From Candidatus Methanocorpusculum faecipullorum (lineage in GTDB: Archaea > Halobacteriota > Methanomicrobia > Methanomicrobiales > Methanocorpusculaceae): a stretch of 64,000 nucleotides of DNA. The position numbers were made by a program, and so were the translations under genes. Below are positions 8,311 to 16,217 of the stretch, one piece after another (position 1 is the stretch's first letter; every line of letters starts with the position of its first letter). The stretch lies in contig JAHLFR010000035.1 in assembly GCA_018883755.1 (NCBI GenBank), forward strand, positions 1 to 64,000, in the 5' to 3' direction. The notes under the pieces are model-generated. The model did not search any database. It saw nothing but the letters and a program-made list of their open reading frames with translations, and was not told the DNA's origin.

Positions 8311-8550
8311 ATGACTAAAACAGAACTCCCCAAGTCATCGGTCAAAGTACTGTCAGTACTTGATCCGCATACCTCTTTAACACACAAGGAGATCTCACAG
8401 TTAACCGGGCTGTCTCCTCGAACTATTCGTTATGCACTGAAAAAACTGAAAGAACACGACATGCTTGTGGAGAAATTCAATTTCCGTGATGCGCGGCAGA
8501 TTTTGTACTCGCTGAAAGTGCCCTCAGCACCTATGCAAGCAGTGGTGTAA
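8311..8550 (+). CDS. Small winged-helix (MarR/ArsR-like) regulator, paralogue 1
   Basis: The protein is 79 residues and is essentially a single winged helix-turn-helix. The pattern 'LTHKEISQLTGLSPRTIRYALKKLKEHDMLVEKFNFRDARQILY' gives helices 2-3 and the wing. The start at 8311 is fixed by alignment with the paralogue at 8762-9001, which has the same length, and by the TATA spacing. No sensor domain is present, so it probably acts as a dimeric repressor or in autoregulation. Confidence 0.85.
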   Translation: MTKTELPKSSVKVLSVLDPHTSLTHKEISQLTGLSPRTIRYALKKLKEHDMLVEKFNFRDARQILYSLKVPSAPMQAVV

Positions 8551-8554
8551 GCTG

Positions 8555-8580
8555 AATTTCGGTAAAAATCACCCGAAATT
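8555..8580 (+). terminator. Stem-loop with T-rich tail after HTH gene 1
   Basis: AATTTCGG (8555-8562) pairs perfectly with CCGAAATT (8573-8580) around a 10-base loop. It is followed by TTCTTTTTC. It starts four bases after the stop codon, so transcription termination of the 8311 gene is the simplest reading. Confidence 0.5.
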
Positions 8581-8730
8581 TTCTTTTTCGGTTATGCAAT
8601 TTTAGCATTTAGTTTTCACATCTCTTTTTACAATCAGGATATTCTCTTTTTTTGCATTTGTTGTTCTGTTGGGGGCTGCTTCCTTCTTCTAAATTTATTT
8701 TGTTCGAACTTATACGAACTAAATTAGTAA

Positions 8731-8761
8731 TCTATAAATATTTTAAAAACAATTGTTTTGT
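8731..8761 (+). promoter_or_regulatory. Promoter with 14-bp palindrome before HTH gene 2
   Basis: A TATA box (TATAAATA, 8733-8740) lies about 25 bases before the ATG at 8762. Between them AAAACAATTGTTTT (8746-8759) is a perfect 14-base palindrome whose centre, CAATTG, is at -12 to -7, as in the promoter of paralogue 1. The site would overlap the transcription start, which fits a repressor operator. The remaining spacer from 8581 to 8730 is A/T-rich, with nothing recognised. Confidence 0.55.
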
Positions 8762-9001
8762 ATGCAAAGAACAGAAATGCCCCAATCGTGTATCACGATT
8801 CTCCATCTCCTGGAGAGCACCGGTTCGCAGACTCACAAGGATATCGTTGCGGGCACCGGACTTGCTCCGCGTACCGTTCGATATGCACTCAAACGTCTGA
8901 AGGAAAGCGGTCTTGTGATCGAGAAGTTCAACTTCCGCGATGCCCGTCAGGCAATCTACCAGCCGAAGATTGTTGCCCCGACAAATCAGGCATCTGCATA
9001 A
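8762..9001 (+). CDS. Small winged-helix (MarR/ArsR-like) regulator, paralogue 2
   Basis: This 79-residue paralogue of the protein at 8311-8550 has strongly conserved recognition and wing segments (LAPRTVRYALKRLKESGL, VIEKFNFRDARQ). The two differ mainly in the first 25 and last 12 residues, so they may read related sites. The ATG at 8762 is chosen because it aligns with the paralogue's start and has the right distance to the TATA box. No ligand-binding domain is visible. Confidence 0.87.
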   Translation: MQRTEMPQSCITILHLLESTGSQTHKDIVAGTGLAPRTVRYALKRLKESGLVIEKFNFRDARQAIYQPKIVAPTNQASA

Positions 9002-9048
9002 ACCATTTTTGAAAAGAATCTAGCATACACATTAACCCCTGTTTTATT

Positions 9049-10725
9049 TTATCTTCTCCTCTTCAGTTGCCAGATTATCAGCAGTAATATGAGTATTACG
9101 GCAACCAGTATGTGACGCGGATCAATCTGCTTGGCATCTCCGATATCCAGTTTTTCGGGATCTCCATCCCAGTCATACTGAAATATTTCTGAAAAGTATT
9201 TTGCAGCCTCCTCACTTTCAATGATAATTCCTATCTCTCTGTTATTATTAGGGGAGTTATAATTCCAGTTGACCGAACTGATGAGTACGTACTCCATATC
9301 CACTATCAGCCCTTTGTTATGCAGTTTTGTTATATACTCATCAGGCAATTTTAGTCGTGCAGCTATTGAGACATCGTCTCTTTTTGCCATTCTGTTAATG
9401 CTTGCAACCAGTTCGTCATTATCTGTATCTCCATCTGTGTTATAATACATCCCATCCAGCATAATTCGGATAGGTATCCCACAATCTCCTGCTTCAAGTA
9501 CGTAATTCAGCCAAATGTTTTGTGCGCCGTCTGGATACTCTGAGATATAGGCCTGCTGGAGATCAATTTGTTCCTCTGCGGTTTGTACTAGTTCAGGAAT
9601 GAGGTAACTTGTATCCGGAGATACGATTGGTGTGATCTTGACATTATGTACTGTGTGCGGAGGAAACCGGACTGGAATTTCTTCATCCTTCCAACTGCTC
9701 GGGAGCGGTTCTGTTCCCGGTACGTAGGGGTGAATATCGTATCCTGCAAGATCCTCTGAAAAAATTTTCAGAAAATAGTCGGCAACCTCAGGGCTCTGTA
9801 CTGCTGCCCCCCATCCTCGGTTCCCCCGTGTTCCCGGAAGTGGTATGCCGGTTGGTTTGAAATTTTCCGAGAGAACGAGCGTGATCTCTTCATCAGCCAC
9901 CAGATATTTCGTATGCAGATACCGGTAACGTGCAGGAAGAGTATCTGTGCTTTCAATCGTGTAAACCGCAGCTCCCGCGTTTGCAAGGTAATTAAGTACT
10001 CCTTTTTCTTCGGTACTTACCCCACCCACAGGTCCGCCTTCGACAAGGAGTGTGACATTGACTCCGCGCGATACAGCATCTGCGACCGATCCCGCAAGTT
10101 CTGGGTGGGTGAATTCGTACATGGAGATGGAGATGCTGGTGCGCGCGTTCGAGATGACTGAATCAACTACGCCAAATGAGGAGTCCGGTGAGGCAAAAAG
10201 CGTGACGGATTCGGCAGTGAATGTTTTGGGGGATATGCGGCTCTGACCTATTTTATAGATCCGTTCATCCCACGTGTCACCAGTGTAAATGTGAATCCTC
10301 CCATTTCCGGAGGAAAAGTCCTCGGGCCATGAAAATGACTGTACTGGTGAATCGCGATACAACAGGGTTATGTCGTCTTTACTGTTTGCCATCTGAAACC
10401 GACCGGTGAAAAGTGCATCGGGTACTGATGGATGTGTACTGTATATTTCGTAATCTGGATAGGATCCGTGAATGTTGTAGTATGCAGTTCCTTCGCGTGC
10501 AACGATTATTTCTCCTGTCGCTGTTGTTCCTGGAGGGAATCGGACAGACCCTTCTCCATCGGTTATTACCCAGCCATCCAAGCTGCCAATTCCTGATAGT
10601 ACAAAGTACTCATCCCCATCTCCATTTGCATACCCATCGGGGCAGATCTCTGTTATGAGGAATCCTGCGGAGACAGGGGCCGCAGTTAGGCAGAGGAGGA
10701 GACCCAGGAGTATCCAGACTCTCAT
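9049..10725 (-). CDS. Secreted, membrane-anchored phospholipase-D-fold protein with lamin-tail domain
   Basis: 558 residues. A signal peptide (1-20, ending APVSA) leads into a lamin-tail-like beta domain (about 21-130, 'ITEICPDG...GDEYFVLSG'). Two PLD half-sites follow: H271/K273 in LHTKYLVAD and H469/K471 in LHNKGLIVD with SSVNWN after it. A transmembrane helix at about 538-553 and a basic tail (LKRRR) end the protein, so the enzyme is probably tethered outside the cell. PLD-fold enzymes cleave phosphodiesters in lipids or nucleic acids. The lamin-tail domain is often paired with extracellular nucleases, so an ectonuclease is the favoured but unproven activity. Confidence 0.88.
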   Translation of the reverse strand: MRVWILLGLLLCLTAAPVSAGFLITEICPDGYANGDGDEYFVLSGIGSLDGWVITDGEGSVRFPPGTTATGEIIVAREGTAYYNIHGSYPDYEIYSTHPSVPDALFTGRFQMANSKDDITLLYRDSPVQSFSWPEDFSSGNGRIHIYTGDTWDERIYKIGQSRISPKTFTAESVTLFASPDSSFGVVDSVISNARTSISISMYEFTHPELAGSVADAVSRGVNVTLLVEGGPVGGVSTEEKGVLNYLANAGAAVYTIESTDTLPARYRYLHTKYLVADEEITLVLSENFKPTGIPLPGTRGNRGWGAAVQSPEVADYFLKIFSEDLAGYDIHPYVPGTEPLPSSWKDEEIPVRFPPHTVHNVKITPIVSPDTSYLIPELVQTAEEQIDLQQAYISEYPDGAQNIWLNYVLEAGDCGIPIRIMLDGMYYNTDGDTDNDELVASINRMAKRDDVSIAARLKLPDEYITKLHNKGLIVDMEYVLISSVNWNYNSPNNNREIGIIIESEEAAKYFSEIFQYDWDGDPEKLDIGDAKQIDPRHILVAVILILLLIIWQLKRRR

Positions 10726-10763
10726 ACTGGTTTTTGTGTTATGAGGCAGATTAATAGTATTGC

Positions 10764-11351
10764 ATGATCTTGGCCAGAGGTGTTGTTGTAAAGGTAGGGG
10801 GTAGCCTGATGGATGTTGCTGAATCTGTTATGCGTGTTCTCTCCCAGTCCCCTGTGCCGGTACTGATTGTTCCTGGGGGCGGGATTTTTGCCAATGGTAT
10901 CCGGGATCTTGGTGTTAATGGAACCGCCGCACACTGGATGGCTGTGTCTGCAATGGATCAGTACGGGTGGTTTTTGTCAACGTTTGGTGTCGCAGTGGAT
11001 GATGTTTGTTCAATGCCTCTGGCTGGTGCAAAAATTCTTCTTCCGTATCGGGTTTTGCGGGATGCAGATCCTCTTCCGCATTCCTGGGATGTGACGTCGG
11101 ATACAATATCTGCATGGATTGCAGGCAAGCTGGGCTGCCCTCTGATTCTTTTGAAATCTGTTGATGGAGTTTTTTTGGGAGGAGATCTGCTTGAGGAAAT
11201 CTCAGCGGATATTGAGACTGATGTAATTGATCCCTGCTGCAGGGATGTTCTGCGCAGATATGCGGTTCCAGCACATATTATCAATGGGAGATGTCCGGAT
11301 CGCCTGTCTGCCTATTTGCAGGGAGATTGCGTTCCCGGTACGAGGTTGTGA
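10764..11351 (+). CDS. mfnE: Amino-acid-kinase family protein, MfnE-like (methanofuran biosynthesis)
   Basis: 195 residues of the amino acid kinase fold. The N-terminal VVKVGGSL binds phosphate, PGGGIFANGIRDL lies near residue 40, and ILLKSVDGVFLG with a C-terminal IINGRCPDRLSAYLQG closes the nucleotide site. The short length and lack of regulatory domains fit MfnE, which phosphorylates aminomethylfuran phosphate in the methanofuran pathway. Other small archaeal amino-acid kinases such as isopentenyl phosphate kinase are longer and differ around the substrate loop. It is divergent from the PLD-fold gene with only 38 bases between. Confidence 0.7.
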   Translation: MILARGVVVKVGGSLMDVAESVMRVLSQSPVPVLIVPGGGIFANGIRDLGVNGTAAHWMAVSAMDQYGWFLSTFGVAVDDVCSMPLAGAKILLPYRVLRDADPLPHSWDVTSDTISAWIAGKLGCPLILLKSVDGVFLGGDLLEEISADIETDVIDPCCRDVLRRYAVPAHIINGRCPDRLSAYLQGDCVPGTRL

Positions 11352-11364
11352 TATTGTGCGTGCC

Positions 11365-11418
11365 AGAGGCCACACGTTTATAATTGTAGGGAGCTAATAA
11401 TCTAGAGAGTTTGATCGA
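11365..11418 (+). promoter_or_regulatory. Promoter of the zinc-finger/aEF-1beta operon
   Basis: A clear TATA element (TTTATAATT) around 11370 lies about 48 bases before the ATG at 11419. That leaves a leader of roughly 20 bases containing AGAGAGTTTGAT before the start. Confidence 0.45.
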
Positions 11419-11580
11419 ATGGCAGCTACGAAATGTACGTCATGTAATGCCCCACTCGCAGAGTGCGGTGCAACCGAGTTCAAGTGTCCTGACTGCGGTG
11501 AAGTTATCTACCGTTGTGCATACTGCCGTAAGCAGAGCATTAAATACACGTGTCCGAAGTGCGGATTCCAGGGACCATGA
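11419..11580 (+). CDS. Micro zinc-finger protein (HVO_2753-like)
   Basis: A 53-residue protein almost entirely made of two zinc knuckle pairs: CTSC...C, CPDCG, CAYC and CPKCG. The arrangement and the position directly before the elongation factor 1-beta gene (9 bases apart) match the HVO_2753-type zinc-finger proteins known from haloarchaea, suggested there to bind RNA. The first CTSC segment and the final CPKCGFQGP tail are the conserved ends. A ribosome- or RNA-associated role is inferred from context. Confidence 0.85.
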   Translation: MAATKCTSCNAPLAECGATEFKCPDCGEVIYRCAYCRKQSIKYTCPKCGFQGP

Positions 11581-11589
11581 GGAAATAAT

Positions 11590-11850
11590 ATGGGCGAAGT
11601 TGCAGTAATTTTAAAGGTCATGCCGGAGTCTCCGGAAGTTGACATGGAAAAACTTCAGGCTGATATCAGAGCAAAGGTTTCCGGAATTCAGGATATGAGA
11701 GTTGAGCCGATTGGATTTGGCCTCTCTGCAATCAAGATCGCCATGATCACCGAGGATGAGGAAGGTTCCGGCGACAAGATTGAGGGGCTCTTTGCAGGAA
11801 TTGCAGGCATCGATCGTGCAGAGATTGAATCTCTGAACCGGATGCTCTAA
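11590..11850 (+). CDS. ef1b: Elongation factor 1-beta (aEF-1beta)
   Basis: The 86-residue guanine nucleotide exchange factor for aEF-1alpha. It consists of the compact alpha-beta sandwich only, as usual in archaea. It begins 'GEVAVILKVMPESPEVDMEKL' and contains VEPIGFGLSAIKI and the IEGLFAGIAGIDRAEIESLNR C-terminus typical of the family. An AGGAAATAAT ribosome-binding region precedes the ATG, and the gene follows the micro zinc finger as a two-gene operon. Confidence 0.95.
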   Translation: MGEVAVILKVMPESPEVDMEKLQADIRAKVSGIQDMRVEPIGFGLSAIKIAMITEDEEGSGDKIEGLFAGIAGIDRAEIESLNRML

Positions 11851-12037
11851 ATACTTATTTTCTTTTCACACTTCGATAGTGTTTCGCTGCGGTACGTGTT
11901 TGGGGTTTTGCAGCATCAAAACAAATGGAGGATACCATGTGTATTGTCTGTATGTTTCAGAAGGTTTGGTTCATTTTAGGATCATGCTTACGTAAAAGAT
12001 ATACCCGCGTCTCTCCAAACATATATCCTCACCATCT

Positions 12038-12112
12038 GGACATGTAGCCAAGCCAGGATATGGCATCAGCCTCCTAAGCTGAAGATCTAGGGTTCGAATC
12101 CCTACATGTCCG
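12038..12112 (+). tRNA. tRNA-Arg (CCT)
   Basis: GGACATG (12038-12044) pairs with CATGTCC (12105-12111), and the discriminator is G. The D-stem is GCCA/TGGC, the anticodon stem TCAGC/GCTGA with loop CTCCTAA (anticodon CCT), and the T-loop GGTTCGAATCC is standard. No intron is present. A TATA-like ACATATAT lies about 20 bases upstream, and a T-run (GTCTTTTTG) immediately follows the gene. The 187-base spacer before it holds no other feature I can support. Confidence 0.95.
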
Positions 12113-12130
12113 TCTTTTTGGAGATGCATT

Positions 12131-13267
12131 ATGGAATATCGACAGGTCACGGAAGGATCAACCACCTTTGAAGCCCCAGTACAGGACGAGCAAACCGCAT
12201 TCCCTCCAGGAACTGCTCCTGTCTTCTACAACACAAAGATGGAGTTCAACCGTGACATGACCGTTCTTCTCCTTTCCTGCATCTCACCAGAAAATTACCT
12301 CGATGCGATGGCAGCAACCGGTGTCCGCGGTCTTCGTGTATCCCATGAAACCGGGATTCCTGCAATCATTAACGATCGCGACCCTGCTGCTGTCGCAATG
12401 ATTGAGGAGAACGCGGAAAGAATCGGCGGTGATATCCGCGTTACCTGTGATGATGCCAACCGACTCATGTGTACTGAACGCTTCGATGCGATTGATCTCG
12501 ATCCGTTCGGTACTCCTGCTCCCTTCCTTGATGCTGCATCACGTTCCGCGAAACGCTACCTCTTTGTCACTGCAACGGACACTGCCCCTCTTTGCGGGGC
12601 ACATCTCAAAGCAGGTCTGCGGCGTTACTTTGCCACACCGAAAAATACCGAATACCATGCAGAAGTCGGACTTCGCATGATGATGGGTGCAATGGCAAAA
12701 GAACTCGTTAAATATGATCGCGGCATGGAACCGATTCTTAGTTTTGCCAAAAACCACTACTTCCGATCTCATGTGCGTGTACTTGGTCGTGTCACCGCTG
12801 CGGAAGCTACTATGGATCAGATTGGCTTTGTAATGCAGTGTCCCAAATGCCTCTACCGTGCAGAACAGAAAGGTTCTCTCCTCCCCCGCTCTCACACCTG
12901 TCCTTACTGCGGTGCGGAAACAGAAGCCATAGGTCCGCTTTGGATGGGTCCGCTTCAGGACAAGGAAATTATCTCCTCGCTTCTTGAAAAACTTCCTTCA
13001 ATGCAGTTTGGTACCGCAAAGCAGATGGACAAACTGCTCAGTCAGCTTCTCCGTGAGCCGGAGACCTGTAGCTTTTACGACTACCATGTTGTCTCCCGCA
13101 ACCTTCGTGTATCTCCTCCCGCAATGGACGAGATGCTGGATGGCCTGAACGATCTTGGATACTACACTGTCAGAACTCATTTCTCAGTCACCGGTATCAA
13201 AACCACGGCCCCACTTCATGTCATCGAAGCATGGATACTTGCATGGAATAAAGAACGGAATCTGTAG
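12131..13267 (+). CDS. trm1: tRNA (guanine26-N2)-dimethyltransferase Trm1
   Basis: A 378-residue SAM-dependent enzyme that dimethylates G26 of tRNA. The N-terminus (TEGSTTFEAP, then PVFYNTKMEFNRD) is the family signature. The Rossmann core shows DAMAATGVRGLR and the catalytic DLDPFGTPAPFLD. A zinc knuckle (CPKC...CPYCG) lies near residues 238-264. GGAGATG upstream is a good ribosome-binding site, and the gene lies 18 bases after tRNA-Arg. Length matches archaeal Trm1. Confidence 0.96.
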   Translation: MEYRQVTEGSTTFEAPVQDEQTAFPPGTAPVFYNTKMEFNRDMTVLLLSCISPENYLDAMAATGVRGLRVSHETGIPAIINDRDPAAVAMIEENAERIGGDIRVTCDDANRLMCTERFDAIDLDPFGTPAPFLDAASRSAKRYLFVTATDTAPLCGAHLKAGLRRYFATPKNTEYHAEVGLRMMMGAMAKELVKYDRGMEPILSFAKNHYFRSHVRVLGRVTAAEATMDQIGFVMQCPKCLYRAEQKGSLLPRSHTCPYCGAETEAIGPLWMGPLQDKEIISSLLEKLPSMQFGTAKQMDKLLSQLLREPETCSFYDYHVVSRNLRVSPPAMDEMLDGLNDLGYYTVRTHFSVTGIKTTAPLHVIEAWILAWNKERNL

Positions 13268-13369
13268 ATTTGTTGCAGAGGAAGTACAACCCGGAGCTGA
13301 TGTATTCAAACATTCCCAGTTCCAAAAAGAAAGATCTGCAAATCCCTGAAGCGAACGGTTCTCTCTACA

Positions 13370-14863
13370 TCAGAGTATCCCTGTGATTCTCTGTGGATGC
13401 GCATAAACTGTAAATCGCGGTGGCCGAGTGAAACAAATCAGTGTTACTCCGCATTCTTTCGCCGTTGCTATTCCTGCATCTGTTGCTGCCGCACGTGATA
13501 CCACGATTGGAACTCCTGCATTTGCTGCCTTCATAACCATCCCTGCCGGCTGCCTTCCAGTAGATCCAATTACACATTCCTGGGGATTAAGTCCCGCAAG
13601 AATCATGTATCCGATTACCTTGTCAACTGCATTATGCCGTCCGATATCGGATGCAAGGAATACCACACGATGATCATGGAACAGAACTGCACAGTGAAGA
13701 CCACCGGTTGCATCCCACACCTCTGCATTGATTGCATCCCGGATCACAAAGATCTCCTCTGGTGTAATTTCTCCTCTAGGATGTGCCCTGCCGCGCGCAT
13801 GCAGCGGTGTAAACCCTCCTGCTGATTCCAGCTCCCCGGCAACACATGCTGTACATGATGCTTCCACAAATACGTTTGCTCCCTCTGTGCGCACCGATAA
13901 AATATCTGAGGCAGAGCACACCAGGCCTGCGTCCACAAAAAAACCCACTGCCAATTCCCGCAGATGTTCACCACTCGCCACTGTTCTGATAAACTCTTTT
14001 CCATTCAGAAACAGCGTCACTAAATCCTCCGCAACTGCTGCATCCTCTACCGGAATTGATTTCCCCTCTCGATATCGAATACCACGGAGTGGTGCTGCAA
14101 GTACTCCACAGTTCTTTGCAGGTTGTGGCTCTCCCGCCTCTGGATTTAGTTCTGTGATTCGCTCAGGATGTGTGTATACTGTAAACCTGCCTTCGCGTAC
14201 GAATCCGATCAGTGTCACTCCCATCTCTTCCGCACGTTTCGCTCCCCTCACTGTTGCGGCAGCGCGTGCTGCAATCACCGGGATTCCTGCATTCACTGCC
14301 TTTGTCACCATGCCTGCCGGTTGTCTTCCAGTACTGCCGAGCATACACTCTTTCGCAGGCAGATTATGCAGTACCATCCAGCCAATCACTTTGTCCACTG
14401 CATTGTGTCGTCCAATATCATTTGCCACAACAACACAACGGTGATCATACCACAGTCCTGCACAATGCATACCGCCGGTATCTTTCCATACTTTTGTGTT
14501 CAGTGCTTCCCGAAGTGTAAAAATTTCGTTGGGTGCAATCTGTACCCCTTCTGTTGTAATACAACGGGCTGGTTTTGCTGGTGCAAACCCGTCCGGCGTT
14601 ACATCGCACCGTAACTCCGCCTCCACAAACACCTTTGTTCCCTCTACACGGACCGATAAAATACGTTCCGCAATTCCTGCTGCCGTGAAAAATCCTGCGC
14701 CAAGCTCTGTGAGCATGTCACAGGTTGCTGCCATCCGCAGATACTCTCTTCCGTTCAGAAACAGTGTAATTGTATCTTCGCGTACCACAACATCATCAAT
14801 CTCTGTGACATTTCCGTTCTGATACCGGTATCCTCTGCAGGAAGTAATCATATCCTCTTCCAT
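13370..14863 (-). CDS. fdhD: Tandem-fused double FdhD-like protein
   Basis: 497 residues made of two complete FdhD domains (about 8-240 and 258-497). Both halves keep DIGRHNAVDKVIG (149-161 and 406-418), a GSTGRQPAGMV block, a TGGxHCA block (C134, C391) and a HPxRI end. FdhD passes sulfur to the Mo/W cofactor of formate dehydrogenase. The usual CGxCG sulfurtransferase loop is missing from both copies. Copy 1 has a lone C101 in that loop; copy 2 has no cysteine there but a CTAC (C337, C340) slightly earlier. The gene is divergent from the ycaO operon. Activity is therefore uncertain though membership of the family is clear. Confidence 0.88.
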   Translation of the reverse strand: MEEDMITSCRGYRYQNGNVTEIDDVVVREDTITLFLNGREYLRMAATCDMLTELGAGFFTAAGIAERILSVRVEGTKVFVEAELRCDVTPDGFAPAKPARCITTEGVQIAPNEIFTLREALNTKVWKDTGGMHCAGLWYDHRCVVVANDIGRHNAVDKVIGWMVLHNLPAKECMLGSTGRQPAGMVTKAVNAGIPVIAARAAATVRGAKRAEEMGVTLIGFVREGRFTVYTHPERITELNPEAGEPQPAKNCGVLAAPLRGIRYREGKSIPVEDAAVAEDLVTLFLNGKEFIRTVASGEHLRELAVGFFVDAGLVCSASDILSVRTEGANVFVEASCTACVAGELESAGGFTPLHARGRAHPRGEITPEEIFVIRDAINAEVWDATGGLHCAVLFHDHRVVFLASDIGRHNAVDKVIGYMILAGLNPQECVIGSTGRQPAGMVMKAANAGVPIVVSRAAATDAGIATAKECGVTLICFTRPPRFTVYAHPQRITGIL

Positions 14864-14990
14864 GTTTTCCCTCTTTTCACGGCGTGAATAACCATATGTT
14901 TATACGAACAGGATATAAATTCAGCGAACAAACTCAAAAACAGAACTGACGTACGACAACGAAACCCTCAATAGCCTTCGCGCCCGAACA
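14864..14990. promoter_or_regulatory. Divergent promoter region between fdhD and ycaO
   Basis: A TATA-like GGATATAAATT around 14910 reads toward ycaO with a leader of about 50 bases. A second (CGTATAAAC on the minus strand, about 14897-14905) reads toward fdhD. The overlap of the two elements allows joint control. No strong palindrome is seen. Confidence 0.4.
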
Positions 14991-16217
14991 ATGATGATAA
15001 TGATAGAGCTTCAGCCGTCTCCCAAAACTTACTGCGGACAGACCGAGCGAAGCAAAACTCCTGAAGAGACGCTTGCATTCATCGAACCGCTGACAAAGAT
15101 CGCGGGCATCACTCGTGTTGCCGATATCACTGACCTTGATCGGATTAAAATCCCGGTATACTCCTGCATACGTCCGACCGCTGCAGACGGTGCAATTTCG
15201 GTATACAATGGCAAAGGAGGAACTGAAGCAGAAGCACGTGTTGCCGGTATTATGGAAGGGATTGAGCGTTACTCAGCTGAGGCCATGCCACGCGATCTGA
15301 CGCTGGTGTCGTATGATATGCTCTCGCTCACTGAAGATGCCCTTAATCCGGTTGATCTCATACTCCCCAAGAATATTGACCCCCATGCAGAACTTCCCTG
15401 GGTGGATGCGTGGGATATTGCAAATAACCGTTCCATCAAAGTCCCGCTCTGTGCGGTTATGCATCCAAACCCTCACTACATGCCATCGCTGTTTCGTTCC
15501 AGTTCGAACGGTATTGCATCCGGCAATACCAGAGAAGAAGCAATCTTCTATGCTCTTACTGAGCTTATCGAACGTGATGCCTGGTCCCTTGTGGAAACCA
15601 CCCGTATCACTGGTCCGGCTGTTACCGGCCTTACCGGAGCTGCGGCAGAGATGCTTGCAAAGTTTACTGCTGCAGGGGTGGAGGTCACCCTCAAAGACAT
15701 CACTTCAGACATTGGTATCCCGACCATTGCCGCGGTTGCAGATGATGTCACCCTCAAAGATCCGCGTCTTCTGACTATTGGAATGGGCACTCACACGAAC
15801 CCTGAAATTGCTGTCATACGTGCGTTATCCGAGGTTGCCCAAAGCCGTGCAACCCAGATTCACGGGGCACGGGAAGATGCAACCATTGCTGCATTTCGCG
15901 AAATGATGGGGTATGATCGCGTTAAGCGCATGAACGCATACTGGTTCCGCGTGGAAGAAACCCGGGACTTCTCTGAGATCCCTGGCTGCGCAACGTCAGA
16001 CTTCCGGACAGATATTCTAGCAATTATCGATCGTCTGCGTGCAGCGGGACTTGATCGCGTACTGGTTGTTGACCTCACTGATCCAGAGCTTGGTGTGCCG
16101 GTAGTACGTGTTGTCGTCCCAGGGCTTGAGTGTTTCACGATTGATAATGAACGCAGAGGAAAGAGGTGCCTTGATGCCGAACGCCGTCGTCTTCATCGGT
16201 CCAAGTCTTCCGTTTGA
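14991..16217 (+). CDS. ycaO: YcaO-type thioamidation protein (methanogenesis marker 1)
   Basis: A 408-residue YcaO family ATPase. In methanogens this protein, with TfuA, installs the thioamide (thioglycine) in methyl-coenzyme M reductase McrA. Family features include the N-terminal PVYSCIRPTAADGAISVYNGKG block, a GIMEGIERYSAE motif, SSSNGIASGNTREEAIFYALTELIERDAW and a terminal region rich in VVVPGLE. In-frame ATGs at 14991, 14994 and 15000 are all possible starts. The end overlaps tfuA by 44 bases in another frame, so the pair is translationally coupled. Confidence 0.93.
   Translation: MMIMIELQPSPKTYCGQTERSKTPEETLAFIEPLTKIAGITRVADITDLDRIKIPVYSCIRPTAADGAISVYNGKGGTEAEARVAGIMEGIERYSAEAMPRDLTLVSYDMLSLTEDALNPVDLILPKNIDPHAELPWVDAWDIANNRSIKVPLCAVMHPNPHYMPSLFRSSSNGIASGNTREEAIFYALTELIERDAWSLVETTRITGPAVTGLTGAAAEMLAKFTAAGVEVTLKDITSDIGIPTIAAVADDVTLKDPRLLTIGMGTHTNPEIAVIRALSEVAQSRATQIHGAREDATIAAFREMMGYDRVKRMNAYWFRVEETRDFSEIPGCATSDFRTDILAIIDRLRAAGLDRVLVVDLTDPELGVPVVRVVVPGLECFTIDNERRGKRCLDAERRRLHRSKSSV

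Noticed and set aside
13728-14444. Long open frame on the plus strand opposite fdhD
   Set aside because: It mirrors the clear FdhD double domain on the other strand; its Ser/Pro/Ala-rich product is typical of an antisense shadow.
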